Shown piece after piece: positions 31,241-40,895 of a stretch of 64,000 nucleotides of DNA (position 1 is the first letter of the stretch; each line of letters begins with the position of its first letter). A program made the translations under genes and the position numbers. Below the pieces are notes generated by a model. That model did no database searches, was not told the origin of the DNA, and worked only from the letters and a program-made list of their open reading frames with translations. Origin of the DNA: Meira nashicola (Eukaryota > Basidiomycota > Exobasidiomycetes > Exobasidiales > Brachybasidiaceae); contig BCJU01000003.1 in the NCBI GenBank assembly GCA_001600355.1, positions 748,519-812,518 on the forward strand. The letters are read 5' to 3'.

Positions 31241-31247
31241 ATGACTC
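31241..31247 (+). promoter_or_regulatory. GCN4-type half-consensus ATGACTC
   Basis: ATGACTC followed by T (one mismatch to TGACTCA), about 180 bp before the ILV2 ATG and in a typical position for general amino-acid control. Function is inferred from the neighbouring gene. Confidence 0.4.
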
Positions 31248-31427
31248 TCTTCCTTCTTGAGCCGCAGAACACTGTCTATATCCGATGTACATCCTTCTCA
31301 CCGGAGTGAGAATGATCAACATCTTTTACCCTAACCACAACAATCAAAAGCTAACCTAATATTGGTGACGATCGAGACGACTTTTTTGCGTGTCAATCGT
31401 TCCTTCCCCGCAAAACACTTTGCCATC

Positions 31428-33608
31428 ATGTCGATGTCAAGAAATCTAAGTCGCCATCGTGGCAATATGCTACGTTCAAACACTTCCGCCAATTCGACAA
31501 TGTCTTCGATGGTTTCAAGTTCATCTAGACGCATTCTACCTTGCGTTGGAATGGCAGTACAGCAAGTACAAAGAACTGCTCCTTTTACAACATCTGCACA
31601 TCTACGCAAATCTGATTCCGCCTCAAATGCACAACAACAAGCAAGATCCATTTCCACAAATGCACCCAAAGAACAAGCATCACCCGTTCAAGGATCCTCT
31701 TCTGCTGCTGCAAGACCTGAACCATCACCTTCATTTCAACAAACTCCTCCAAGCAATAAAATAGCAAGGAATCAACAACAAGAAGAACTTGATGAATCTT
31801 TCGTTGGAATGTCTGGAGGTCAAATCTTTCACGAAATGATGTTGAGACATGGTGTCAGACATATCTTTGGATATCCAGGTGGTGCAATTCTACCCGTTTT
31901 TGATGCAATTTACAATTCAAAAAATTTTGACTTTATTCTACCTCGCCGTGAAGATGGTGCAGGTCACATGGCTCAAGCATATAGCCGTGTGACTGGAAAG
32001 CCAGGTGTTGTATTGGTTACCAGTGGTCCAGGTGCTACAAATACAGTCACGCCACTTGCAGATGCTCAAATGGATGGTTCTCCACTTATCGTATTCTGTG
32101 GTCAAGTTGCCACAAGTGCAATCGGATCGGATGCTTTCCAAGAAGCCGATATGTTGGGTATCAGTAGAAGTTGCACAAAATGGAACGTGATGGTTAAAAA
32201 TATCACTGAACTTCCTCGTCGTATCAACGAAGCATTCAAGATTGCAATGAGTGGAAGACCTGGACCAGTCTTGGTTGATCTACCGAAAGATGTCACCGCA
32301 GGTATTCTGTGGCAAGCTTTGCCTTTCTCTCAAACAACACCCAATCAAGCCGCTTTGCCAAGTCGTGCAACTGCTCGTCCTCGCTCACGTTTGCTTTCTC
32401 CATCAAGCAATTCCTCCGTAGAACTTGCGCCTGAAATCAGACAAGCAGCCGATTTGATCAACAAGGCCAAGAGACCTATCATTTATGCCGGACAAGGAAT
32501 GCTTTCCAGCCCAGAAGGACCAGAATTGCTCAAAACACTCTCTCATCGTGGACAAATTCCTGTTACTACCACCCTTCAAGGTCTAGGAGCATTTGACGAA
32601 AATGATCCTCTTTCTCTGCATATGTTGGGTATGCATGGCAGCGCTTATGCTAACTTGGCCATGCAAGATGCCGATTTGATCATTGCTCTTGGAGCACGAT
32701 TCGATGATCGTGTTACTGGACGTGTTGATAAATTTGCTCCTCATGCAAGAGCTGCTGCAATGGAAGGGCGTGGTGGTATCATTCATTATGAAATCATGCC
32801 AAAGAACATCAATAAAGTCGTTCAAGCAACATGTGCTATCGAAGGTGATGTCGTCCGTAACCTTGGAAAGACTTTGCCTTTGATCAAAGAAAACAAAACA
32901 CGCGGTGAATGGATCAAGAAGCTTGATGAATGGAAGACAAAGTATCCATTCTACTACAATCCTGCCGCTCCAGATGCGCCAGCAAAACCACAAGAAGTGA
33001 TGGAAGAGATTGATATTGCCGTCGGACCTGATCGTAAGAAAGATTTAGTTGTTTCTACTGGTGTAGGAGCACATCAAATGTGGGCAGCTCAACATATTCG
33101 TTGGACTACTCCTCGTACTTGGGTCACTTCTGGTGGTGCAGGAACTATGGGTGTTGGTATTCCATTTGCTATTGGAGCCAAAGTTGCACAACCTGAAAAG
33201 ATTGTTATTGACGTTGATGGTGATGCAAGCGCACAAATGACATTTATGGAAATGGCAACTGCATCAGAATTTGGTGTTGGTGTGAAAGTTTTGATTTTGA
33301 ACAATAACGGACAAGGAATGGTTGTTCAATGGCAAGATTTATTCTATGAAGAACGTTATAGTCATACAAAACAAAAGAATCCTTCTTTTACCAAATTGGC
33401 TGAAGCATGTGGAATTAAGGGTATCTTGTGCAAAAACAAAGGAGAATTGAAAGAAAAGATGGCAGAATTCATCAATTACGATAACACAAAGCCAGTGTTG
33501 ATGGAAGTTTTGGTGGAAGATAAAGAACACGTTTTACCAATGGTTGCAGCCGGTAAAGCTCTACATGAAATGGTTCTACATGCTGATCTAAAGTTGGAAT
33601 CAAGATAA
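31428..33608 (+). CDS. ILV2: Acetolactate synthase catalytic subunit, mitochondrial
   Basis: Thiamine-diphosphate and FAD enzyme catalysing the first common step of valine, leucine and isoleucine synthesis. The 726-aa precursor starts MSMSRNLSRHRGN, a basic serine-rich mitochondrial presequence, and the enzyme core begins near residue 130 with GGQIFHEMMLRHGVRHIFGY. The catalytic Glu lies in RREDGAGHMAQAYSR, followed by LVTSGPGATNTVTPLADA. The diphosphate site is GDASAQMTFMEMATASEFG...NNNGQGM. WQDLFYEERYSH matches the herbicide-contact Trp region. At residue 228 the family's GQVPTSAIG reads GQVATSAIG, with Ala in place of the proline targeted by sulfonylureas (yeast Pro192). The TTG at 31362 is rejected as start. 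Two ATGACTC motifs upstream suggest GCN4-type control. Confidence 0.95.
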   Translation: MSMSRNLSRHRGNMLRSNTSANSTMSSMVSSSSRRILPCVGMAVQQVQRTAPFTTSAHLRKSDSASNAQQQARSISTNAPKEQASPVQGSSSAAARPEPSPSFQQTPPSNKIARNQQQEELDESFVGMSGGQIFHEMMLRHGVRHIFGYPGGAILPVFDAIYNSKNFDFILPRREDGAGHMAQAYSRVTGKPGVVLVTSGPGATNTVTPLADAQMDGSPLIVFCGQVATSAIGSDAFQEADMLGISRSCTKWNVMVKNITELPRRINEAFKIAMSGRPGPVLVDLPKDVTAGILWQALPFSQTTPNQAALPSRATARPRSRLLSPSSNSSVELAPEIRQAADLINKAKRPIIYAGQGMLSSPEGPELLKTLSHRGQIPVTTTLQGLGAFDENDPLSLHMLGMHGSAYANLAMQDADLIIALGARFDDRVTGRVDKFAPHARAAAMEGRGGIIHYEIMPKNINKVVQATCAIEGDVVRNLGKTLPLIKENKTRGEWIKKLDEWKTKYPFYYNPAAPDAPAKPQEVMEEIDIAVGPDRKKDLVVSTGVGAHQMWAAQHIRWTTPRTWVTSGGAGTMGVGIPFAIGAKVAQPEKIVIDVDGDASAQMTFMEMATASEFGVGVKVLILNNNGQGMVVQWQDLFYEERYSHTKQKNPSFTKLAEACGIKGILCKNKGELKEKMAEFINYDNTKPVLMEVLVEDKEHVLPMVAAGKALHEMVLHADLKLESR

Positions 33609-33979
33609 GTGATTTTATTCTCAACAAAAATTCAACTGCCGCTATCCAAAAAAAATTCTCGACTTCGAGATGATGTACTATTTTCCCTATATTCTTAATC
33701 TCTCATGAAATCTGATATGAACGATTGCTTGATTTACCCTTTGTTGTGTTTTGAGATGGAGAATCTAGAAGATTCGTAAAATAACAAAAGGGCAGACTTT
33801 CTTTGTGTGGAGAGGAGACGCGATTGGTGCATGTAAAATAAAAAAAGTCTAATCGGGAATGCATGCACAGTATCCGGATTTAAAGTTGCAGCATACGACA
33901 CCAACCTTCTCCTTTGTTTTCTTTAACACTTCTGAACAATCAACTTGTACAATTACGACCACCACCCACTTCCGCCAAA
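33609..33979. other. ILV2-OMA1 spacer
   Basis: 371 bp between tandem genes, with a TGCATGCA octamer at 33860-33867, 113 bp before the OMA1 ATG. No gene seen. Confidence 0.45.
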
Positions 33980-35287
33980 ATGGCAGCAAGGCTAACATTT
34001 CGCTCTATTGGTGCCAGTCAAAGATTGCTGCCTGCTCCTATCACAGTCTCTCCTCTTGCTCGTCTATGTAGAGCGAAGGTAGAAAGAGCACCGCTTATAT
34101 CACAATCAAACATACATACATCACCATCATTCAACAATAGATATAGACGATTTGGAGATGGACCCTCGACAGAAGAATATCCAAGTGGTTATAATAGTCA
34201 AAGTCAACAAACAACACCACTTTGGAAACGAGTTGCAATACAGCAAAATCCACGTATAAGAAGAAATGGTGGAACATTCGGAGGAGGAGGAAAAAGATTT
34301 GATCCTTTTAGTAGATTAGGAATTGCATCAATTGCTCTTGTTGGTGGAGGTATTTTTTACGTTTTTCATTTAGAAAAGGTACCAGATACGGGAAGATGGA
34401 GATTTATGGTCATTAGCGTTGGTCAAGAAAGAAAGACTGCAGATCAAGCATTTAATCAAATTCTTGAAGAATATCGTGGAAATATTTTACCTTCAAATGA
34501 TCCAATTCATCAATACGTTCTTGGAATTGCATCTAAAATTATACAAGCCGCTTCAGTTCAACGTCAAGAAGGTAATATTTCCGGTAATCATTTATCCGAT
34601 AGTCTTCATCATGGAATTCAACATCATCCTTCTAATCCTCCGTTTAATAACAAAAATCAAGTTAAGTGGCAAGTATTTGTTGTAAAAGATGATACGCCAA
34701 ACGCATTCGTTTTACCAAATGGTAAAATATTCGTTAATACTGGTATTTTACCTATTTGTAAAGATCAAGATGGATTAGCAACTGTTTTAGGACATGAAGT
34801 TGCACATCAACTCGTTCGTCATTCAGCCGAAAAGATGTCAAGCTCATATTTATACGTAATTTTAGGTTTCGCAATTGAATCTTTGGTCGGTTTAGATTTT
34901 GGAATTTCAAGTTCAGCTTTTCAAATTTTAATGGGTTTACCTAATTCACGTTCATGTGAATCTGAAGCAGATCATATTGGTTTACGTTTAATGAGTTCCG
35001 CTTGTTTTGACCCAAATAAAGCACCAGGCGTTTGGGAAAGAATGCAAAAAATGGAAAAAAGTCAAAAAGGTGGTGGTGGTTTTGATTCTTCAATGTTTGG
35101 TGCTTTATTAAGTACTCATCCAACGAGTGCAAATCGTGAAATAAAAATGAAAGAATGGATTCCTGAAGCAGATCTAATTCGTCAAAATTCAAATTGTCCA
35201 GCTCCTTCAACTGTTTCATCTTTCAAGGAAAGTATACCTTCCCTCTCCAATCCCTCTCCTGGACTTTTCTCCATCGGACGTGCTTAG
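33980..35287 (+). CDS. OMA1: Mitochondrial metalloendopeptidase OMA1
   Basis: Inner-membrane M48 zinc protease with overlapping activity to the m-AAA protease; in animals it cleaves OPA1 under stress. The 435-aa precursor starts MAARLTFRSIGASQR, a mitochondrial targeting sequence. It has a membrane helix at about residues 113-131 (GIASIALVGGGIFYVFHL) and DTGRWRFMVIS just behind it. NAFVLPNGKIFVNTG precedes the zinc motif HEVAH at about 272-276; the third zinc ligand lies in ESEADHIGLRLM (near 327). STHPTSANRE is the usual last conserved block. The TTG at 33914 is rejected. In tandem with ILV2; no sign that they are co-transcribed. Confidence 0.93.
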   Translation: MAARLTFRSIGASQRLLPAPITVSPLARLCRAKVERAPLISQSNIHTSPSFNNRYRRFGDGPSTEEYPSGYNSQSQQTTPLWKRVAIQQNPRIRRNGGTFGGGGKRFDPFSRLGIASIALVGGGIFYVFHLEKVPDTGRWRFMVISVGQERKTADQAFNQILEEYRGNILPSNDPIHQYVLGIASKIIQAASVQRQEGNISGNHLSDSLHHGIQHHPSNPPFNNKNQVKWQVFVVKDDTPNAFVLPNGKIFVNTGILPICKDQDGLATVLGHEVAHQLVRHSAEKMSSSYLYVILGFAIESLVGLDFGISSSAFQILMGLPNSRSCESEADHIGLRLMSSACFDPNKAPGVWERMQKMEKSQKGGGGFDSSMFGALLSTHPTSANREIKMKEWIPEADLIRQNSNCPAPSTVSSFKESIPSLSNPSPGLFSIGRA

Positions 35288-35741
35288 TAATAATTCTCCA
35301 CTCTGACAAACGGATCTTTGTTGTACTATAATAACACCAATCACTAACTAACATTGTATCTTGATGAGAATTAAATTGAGTCTCTATGAGGAGGATACTA
35401 TAAAATTGGATTGAGTGAAACAACAAACTTTTGACAAAACGTTTTGCTAATGCGAAAAAATGGACCAAAATGAAAAAAATGATAATATGAAAACAGATGA
35501 TGGTTGTTTTTTCTTCCCGGATATACGTGACTGGTGGATAAAGTTCAAAGTTGAAAGGTGACAAGGAATTTAAAAATGATCCTACAAAAAAAAATGAATC
35601 GAGAACGCTTTTTCGTCCGTAATTGTGTGCTTTTTGATTTATATTGGTGAAACGATAGTCCAAATTATATTTCAAATGAAGAGATTGCGTGTGACGTGAT
35701 GCCCAATTTGGCAGGCCCAGTTATATGAGAAGAGAATAATT
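35288..35741. other. Convergent 3' spacer, no gene seen
   Basis: 454 bp between converging stops, AT-rich. The minus-strand ORF overlapping the OMA1 end at 35223-35675 has no protein-like features. Confidence 0.4.
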
Positions 35742-38700
35742 TTAACGGCGACGTAAGGCGTAAATGCAAACTTCAATTTCGATATCTTTTGCGGTTGAAG
35801 CTGATGAATCATCAACGATTCTACTGAAAAGGGCGTCCCAAAGACTGTCGAGCACGAATTCTACCGCTCCTTTGCTCAATCGTCCCTTTTCGCGTAATAC
35901 ATTACGAAAATGACATTCGTATAAGTTCTTGAATAATTGAATCATATGCTCGGTAAATGGAACTCTTGACAAACATCCTGATTCGAATGCTTTCCAAGCA
36001 GGATGTGCTAAACGTAGAGGTGTTGGTTCGTTAGGCAAAGTAGAAGCAGAATCTTCTTTGTCAGTATGACCTAAGCCGCAACTCCATTCCAACTTCCATT
36101 TACTTTCTACGCTCTTCAAGGCTGCTTTCGTTTGCTTGGCTGTTCTTGGATGCATTGGAAGATCCAAAAGATGGCGAGCAACATCGGATTTCAGCATACC
36201 GCATGATACCAATCGTTGAATACATGGTGCTAATGTGTTGCTCAGGGTCGTCCAAATGTCCTTCTTTGGTAATTTAAATGCTTGAGCATTTGCGATATTG
36301 CTCGTGTTCTTTTCGATAGGAGAAATTGAGTAAGTGGAATTCTCATCGTCAGTCATCACAGGATCCGAAGAAAGACGATCTGGACCAAGAGATGGACGAA
36401 CGGGTTCATCACTTCGGGCAATGTAAGCCATGAAGAGTAAACCATCTTTTTTGAATTCATTTGAACGTGAATTGAGGAAAGCTGTCAATTCAGCTTGTGC
36501 AGTAGTCGCTCGACTGACGTGAACATTGTTTGGCGTATGTGTCCAATGCATATCCATCAAGCTGATACCGAGATGCATTGTATTAGGCGGAGCCAACCTT
36601 GATGCAAATGGACGAGCAGCAAAGCTTGGAAAGATTGTATTAGTAAGACATGGTGAATGTTTGGCTTGCCAATGAGCGTTCAAGTATGAATCGCGATGTG
36701 TCTCCAGCATTTGAGTCATTGCACGGAAATCGGTAGATGGGGCATCCTCGTGAGTGACACAAAAGTTGATCTGACTGTTTTCTACTACTTGAGATCCAAA
36801 TCGGTGTTGGCGATTTTGGAAGTAATTCTGTTTAATATCATCTTTGCTTCCCTCTTCCTCGCTTTCTTCTTTTGCGATTGCTCTTTTGGCTAAAGATGAG
36901 ATAGCAGGACGTAAAAGAGATCCAGATCGGGAATTGAGCGCTCCATATTCCATCATATTGACAGTTTCGCCTTCTACACCTGTTAATGGAATTGTGCCGA
37001 TAAACGCTTCGATCAATTCAGAAACCTTTGCACGTACGCCCGGACCAAAGTGACCAACTTCTCCAATGCCCATCAAGCCACCGTCTAAATTATAAGCACC
37101 TCCAATGGCGGGTTGCGCAAATTTATCGTGAACATCGTTATTTGCTTCGCGCACACGATCAGCGAAGTCCCTTTGGTCATCTCCATATCTCGAATGAAAT
37201 GATCCACTTTCTGCTTTGTATTCAATTGAAGGAGATAAAAGAGCTTTGTGACCATGTGAGGGCGTATCAAGCGGTGTGCTTGTCGCTCCGTGCATTTGAT
37301 GAGGTCCCACATATGGGGAGCTATGGTTAGTGCTGAAATTAGAGCTATCAACAGAAGCTGATCCTTCTTCGATCTCATTCATATGTGCTCCATGAGGATC
37401 TTGCGTACCTGTACGATGAACTCTACGTTTTCCAACAACTCCACTTGATCGTACTTCACGACGAGATTGCAAGCCTCCGGTGGTACGACGTCTGTTCAAT
37501 TCAGCATCGTCCCGATCCAATTCGGCAAACGTTACCTCATCCGCTGCACGATCTGATTTGACCTTTACATTAGAAATGAATTCGTTTTGTGCTTCTGTAA
37601 GTTTGAGACCGCTCATAGCAAGAGCATTCATATCCATTTGACCAGCAAATCGATCGAATCTTGCTTCAATAAAGTTATTCATGTCAGAGGAAGATGTTTG
37701 AGGAATCTGGGTGGAGAATGCTGAAGGACCCATTCGAGCTCCTAATCCCATTCCTAGACCTGCACTGACAACACTTGTAGGGCTAATGACTTGAGATAAT
37801 GCATCAGCTGAAGTGCCTGTAAGACTTGCAACTTGAGACCTGTGATTGTCATCCTGCATGGTTGGAGGCGTCAAGCCCTTTTCACGACCGATGTCAAGCA
37901 GGGTTGCGCGAGAAAGGAATGGTACAGTTCCAGAATTATCCTTTTCGTGATTCTTTGATTCACGCGCATCACGGAGCGAGCCTGTAACTCTCATCCTGGG
38001 TGACTGTTCTGAAGGTCCATCCTCGTCCATTGGCGTAGCAATTGCAATTCCATCCTCTTCCTCACTATCACAAGTGGTATCGTCCGTTAAGGTGGGTGAG
38101 TTATGCGAATGAGATTGAGAATGTTGATGGTTTGGGCCAAATGACCGTCTGTTCGCACGACTTTCGGATGTGTTGCGTTTATGTGCTGCATTTCGACGTA
38201 CCAATCTGGATGCCATCGGAGAGGAAATTGGAGAAGAGGAACCCGAAGATGTTTCCATGCTCTCTTTGAGTCTGGGCAAATCATCACTGATGTGAACAGA
38301 CTTTTGTACAGAACCAATACCGTGTCCACCTAAGCTTGACTGTGAATTCATAGAATGCAAAGCTGTTTGTGTTTCCGATTTATCCTCCTCTGCGGTGGGA
38401 TAGTATTGTTTAAGGCAAGATTTCAAACTTGGATGTCTTTGCGTTCCTTGATTATAAGCGGGTGCAGAACTTTGACCGGTATGATCTTCATTCCCCTCAA
38501 TTTCAGAAATCTGAAGTGCAAAGCTCGTGTCTGACGTTGGAGAAGTAACTGCAAACATTGAACTAGGTCGCTCACGTAAACCATTGGATAGGAAGCTTTC
38601 CCTTCTGCTTGTGCCAGCGGATTCCAGATGATTTGGTGTATGAAAGCGAGGAATAGCATCATAACTTGTTCCGTTTGAGCTCATCTCGTTCGAATATATT

Positions 38701-39053
38701 CTGGAGAAGTTGCCTCCTACAGGAGGAGCAGACGATTTGGAAGACCAAGGTACTCCGGCTTCGCTCTCACGACGGCCGCTTGACAAAAGGGAAGACGTAC
38801 TATTTGATAGCGATTCCAAAGGAGGAGCAGTGTATGTCTCTGGCCTTGCTGTCAAGGCTTCAGCTGCCCATCTGTGCAAATCTTTTGGTTCATTGATTGA
38901 CATATCCAATGAAGCACGTACGTTTGTTTGTGATAGTCTGCGGGATCCGAGTGCGTCTGTAGGGATGGTGCTGAGCAATTGTTCATTTTTTGTCACTTCT
39001 GCAGTGAACGGATCAATGCTTCCACTTTCTGAAGAAATACGTGACGAACGCAT
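35742..39053 (-). CDS. SABATH-like SAM methyltransferase with long N-terminal extension
   Basis: A 1103-aa protein starting MRSSRISSESGSID. Roughly the first 670 residues are Ser/Arg/Asp-rich and probably disordered. The C-terminal 430 residues resemble the plant SABATH carboxyl methyltransferase fold: VNMMEYGALNSRSGSLL corresponds to the SAM-binding DxGxxxGxN strand-loop. FCVTHEDAPSTDFRAM corresponds to the NDLPxNDFN segment. The stretch IFPSFAARPFASRLAPPNTMHLGISLMD, then MHWTHTP, corresponds to the SFYxRLFPxxSxxxxHSxxxLHWLS segment. FKKDGLLFMAYIAR matches the later core strand. SABATH enzymes methylate small carboxylic acids; the substrate here is unknown and several family residues differ. 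The TTG at 39068 is rejected in favour of the ATG at 39053. Confidence 0.7.
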   Translation of the reverse strand: MRSSRISSESGSIDPFTAEVTKNEQLLSTIPTDALGSRRLSQTNVRASLDMSINEPKDLHRWAAEALTARPETYTAPPLESLSNSTSSLLSSGRRESEAGVPWSSKSSAPPVGGNFSRIYSNEMSSNGTSYDAIPRFHTPNHLESAGTSRRESFLSNGLRERPSSMFAVTSPTSDTSFALQISEIEGNEDHTGQSSAPAYNQGTQRHPSLKSCLKQYYPTAEEDKSETQTALHSMNSQSSLGGHGIGSVQKSVHISDDLPRLKESMETSSGSSSPISSPMASRLVRRNAAHKRNTSESRANRRSFGPNHQHSQSHSHNSPTLTDDTTCDSEEEDGIAIATPMDEDGPSEQSPRMRVTGSLRDARESKNHEKDNSGTVPFLSRATLLDIGREKGLTPPTMQDDNHRSQVASLTGTSADALSQVISPTSVVSAGLGMGLGARMGPSAFSTQIPQTSSSDMNNFIEARFDRFAGQMDMNALAMSGLKLTEAQNEFISNVKVKSDRAADEVTFAELDRDDAELNRRRTTGGLQSRREVRSSGVVGKRRVHRTGTQDPHGAHMNEIEEGSASVDSSNFSTNHSSPYVGPHQMHGATSTPLDTPSHGHKALLSPSIEYKAESGSFHSRYGDDQRDFADRVREANNDVHDKFAQPAIGGAYNLDGGLMGIGEVGHFGPGVRAKVSELIEAFIGTIPLTGVEGETVNMMEYGALNSRSGSLLRPAISSLAKRAIAKEESEEEGSKDDIKQNYFQNRQHRFGSQVVENSQINFCVTHEDAPSTDFRAMTQMLETHRDSYLNAHWQAKHSPCLTNTIFPSFAARPFASRLAPPNTMHLGISLMDMHWTHTPNNVHVSRATTAQAELTAFLNSRSNEFKKDGLLFMAYIARSDEPVRPSLGPDRLSSDPVMTDDENSTYSISPIEKNTSNIANAQAFKLPKKDIWTTLSNTLAPCIQRLVSCGMLKSDVARHLLDLPMHPRTAKQTKAALKSVESKWKLEWSCGLGHTDKEDSASTLPNEPTPLRLAHPAWKAFESGCLSRVPFTEHMIQLFKNLYECHFRNVLREKGRLSKGAVEFVLDSLWDALFSRIVDDSSASTAKDIEIEVCIYALRRR

Positions 39054-39529
39054 CTTTGTGATTTGCAAAGCTCACTCGAATCCAATCATGGAAAATTGGA
39101 TGCAGTCGGATACATTTAACACTGTGAGGATGAAGTGATCAAGAAAAAAAGAATTTTGTCAATAAAGCCGAATTCATTACGTGTGTGTTTAATATTCGCG
39201 GCGTAAAAGAATGATTGAGAAAGAAAATCGCACGCTTTACAGCAGCTCACACTCGGCTCTTCTTGAACCGTCTCTACGATCAGAATAATCTGAACAGAAA
39301 CGGGATAGCAAGTCCGTTGATCGTGTTTGAGTTGGCAATGCATTCGCTTCTTCTCCTGATTGAAGCACATCAAACGAAGTATTCATGCTACACCCCAAAA
39401 AGTGTGATCGGACATTTAATCTCCTATTCCCCTCACCATCGGCGCCGTCGGAATGCGTATATATTTGGTCTTTTTTGACACTTACCTTTTCTGATACGCC
39501 TTCTTGTAAAGATTGATCGATAATGAAAA

Positions 39530-39568
39530 TAGGCTGAACTTCTAATTAATCCGATTAAATTCAGCCTA
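39530..39568. repeat. Nested inverted repeat
   Basis: TAGGCTGAA and TTCAGCCTA are perfect complements separated by 21 bases. Inside lies a second pair, TTAATC and GATTAA. The element lies about 480 bp upstream of the SABATH-like start codon. It could be a compound transcription-factor site. Confidence 0.55.
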
Positions 39569-40111
39569 AGAGATGAAATATACTTGCGAAGAATCGAGCG
39601 CTGTCCACAATTGAAGCCAATTCTGTGCAGAGTTGGAAAGGGTGAAAGAAAATTGCTACCTTGTATTTAGCTTCGAGGTAACAATTGAAAGATGAGAAAG
39701 GTGGTGGTGGTTGTGATGATGTCTGGAAAGACAACAGAATCGGTAATCAGTCTACCTTGCGCCAAACAAATGTCCCTGCTTGATGTTTCCAAATTTAGTC
39801 AGGTACATATGACAGCTGCAATCACAGTGATTCTTCTGCCTCCTTCTGTCGTTTTGCTTTAATATAAAGAGCGATTACGGATGGATGTTTGCTGCAAATG
39901 ATGACAGGATATTCATGATATTTCTCAAGCGGGCCGTACAAGAGCTGAGCATACACATAAATGCAGCATCAATTTAATGCAATCAGAAGCCGAAAATGCT
40001 TGGTTCTATATGTCCGTGTATGACAAAGGAAAATAGGGTGTGCCTAAAAGTTTAATGGGATCTTATGGGCGCTAGCTAAATGAAAACAGGGTACATGCAT
40101 AAAAGCGAAAC

Positions 40112-40123
40112 GCGGCGCGCCGC
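40112..40123. repeat. Perfect GC palindrome
   Basis: GCGGCGCGCCGC is a perfect 12-bp palindrome in AT-rich gene-free DNA. Confidence 0.6.
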
Positions 40124-40877
40124 TCCTCTCAAAAAAAAAGGCCAAGGGAAAAGGGAAGATTTTTAGGTTTTTAGCGTATTTAGGGCAGAATACACATACA
40201 CATAAATTCGAAACCGAAATCCACCCCTCCCCATTTTTTCTGTTTTAATTCATGATCGATCGTCAATCAGTCTAGTATGGAATCAAAGGCCCCGTTCACC
40301 AGTATGATTAATAAACCCTTTTTCTTTCCTCTATGTTCTGCGCATACATGATTTCCTTTACTCCATGGAGCAGCGATAATTAAAATTGTTTCATTTTGGT
40401 TGATTGATAGAAGAGATGCAAAAGACAGATCGCCGTACTGGTCACATACCAATTCTTCGGTGAAAATATGTGAAGGACATATCATCTTGCATTAACAATG
40501 AATGATTGAAATGTTTCTATGCGTGCGTCGCGCAGCGCAGCGCCCTACAACGCCGGTGCTCTAGTTCCGCTCTGCCTCTTAAAGTACGTGTCCCTGGACC
40601 TGCAGATGTTTTCAAAGAGTGTTGCATGAAATCTTATCCGCCAACCTATCCGTCCGACCGCGCAGCAGGAGCAGCGCAAGGCAAAGCATTTTGCAAAATG
40701 AGCGTTCAGACTAGTAAAGGTTTGACTCAGTGAAAAGCGGTAGATTATTTTTCGATCTTGGCTATCACTCTTTGATCAAGTTAAAATAATTTTACAAGGA
40801 ATGGTTATTTCACAAATCCGATGATTGCAAATTTTTTAATGCACGACCCGTAATGCAATGCAGCACCGATGCAGAGT

Positions 40878-40895
40878 ACGGCTTATATAAACCGT
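40878..40895 (+). promoter_or_regulatory. TATA motif with inverted flanks, possible cryptic promoter
   Basis: ACGG and CCGT flank CTTATATAAA. The arrangement resembles the BUR1/SLU7 TATA element, but no coding sequence follows within about 3 kb on the plus strand. A non-coding transcript is possible. Confidence 0.25.

Larger units (their letters stand above)
30120..31427. promoter_or_regulatory. Divergent promoter region of ILV2 and the unidentified gene
   Basis: 1.3 kb with no supportable gene. It contains an ACGCGT hexamer (31052-31057) and two ATGACTC motifs listed separately; the rest is AT-rich with T tracts. Confidence 0.5.

Noticed and set aside
40267..40485. 72-codon minus-strand ORF in the gene-poor block
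   Set aside because: No recognisable motif and no supporting neighbour or splice signals; this length is expected by chance.
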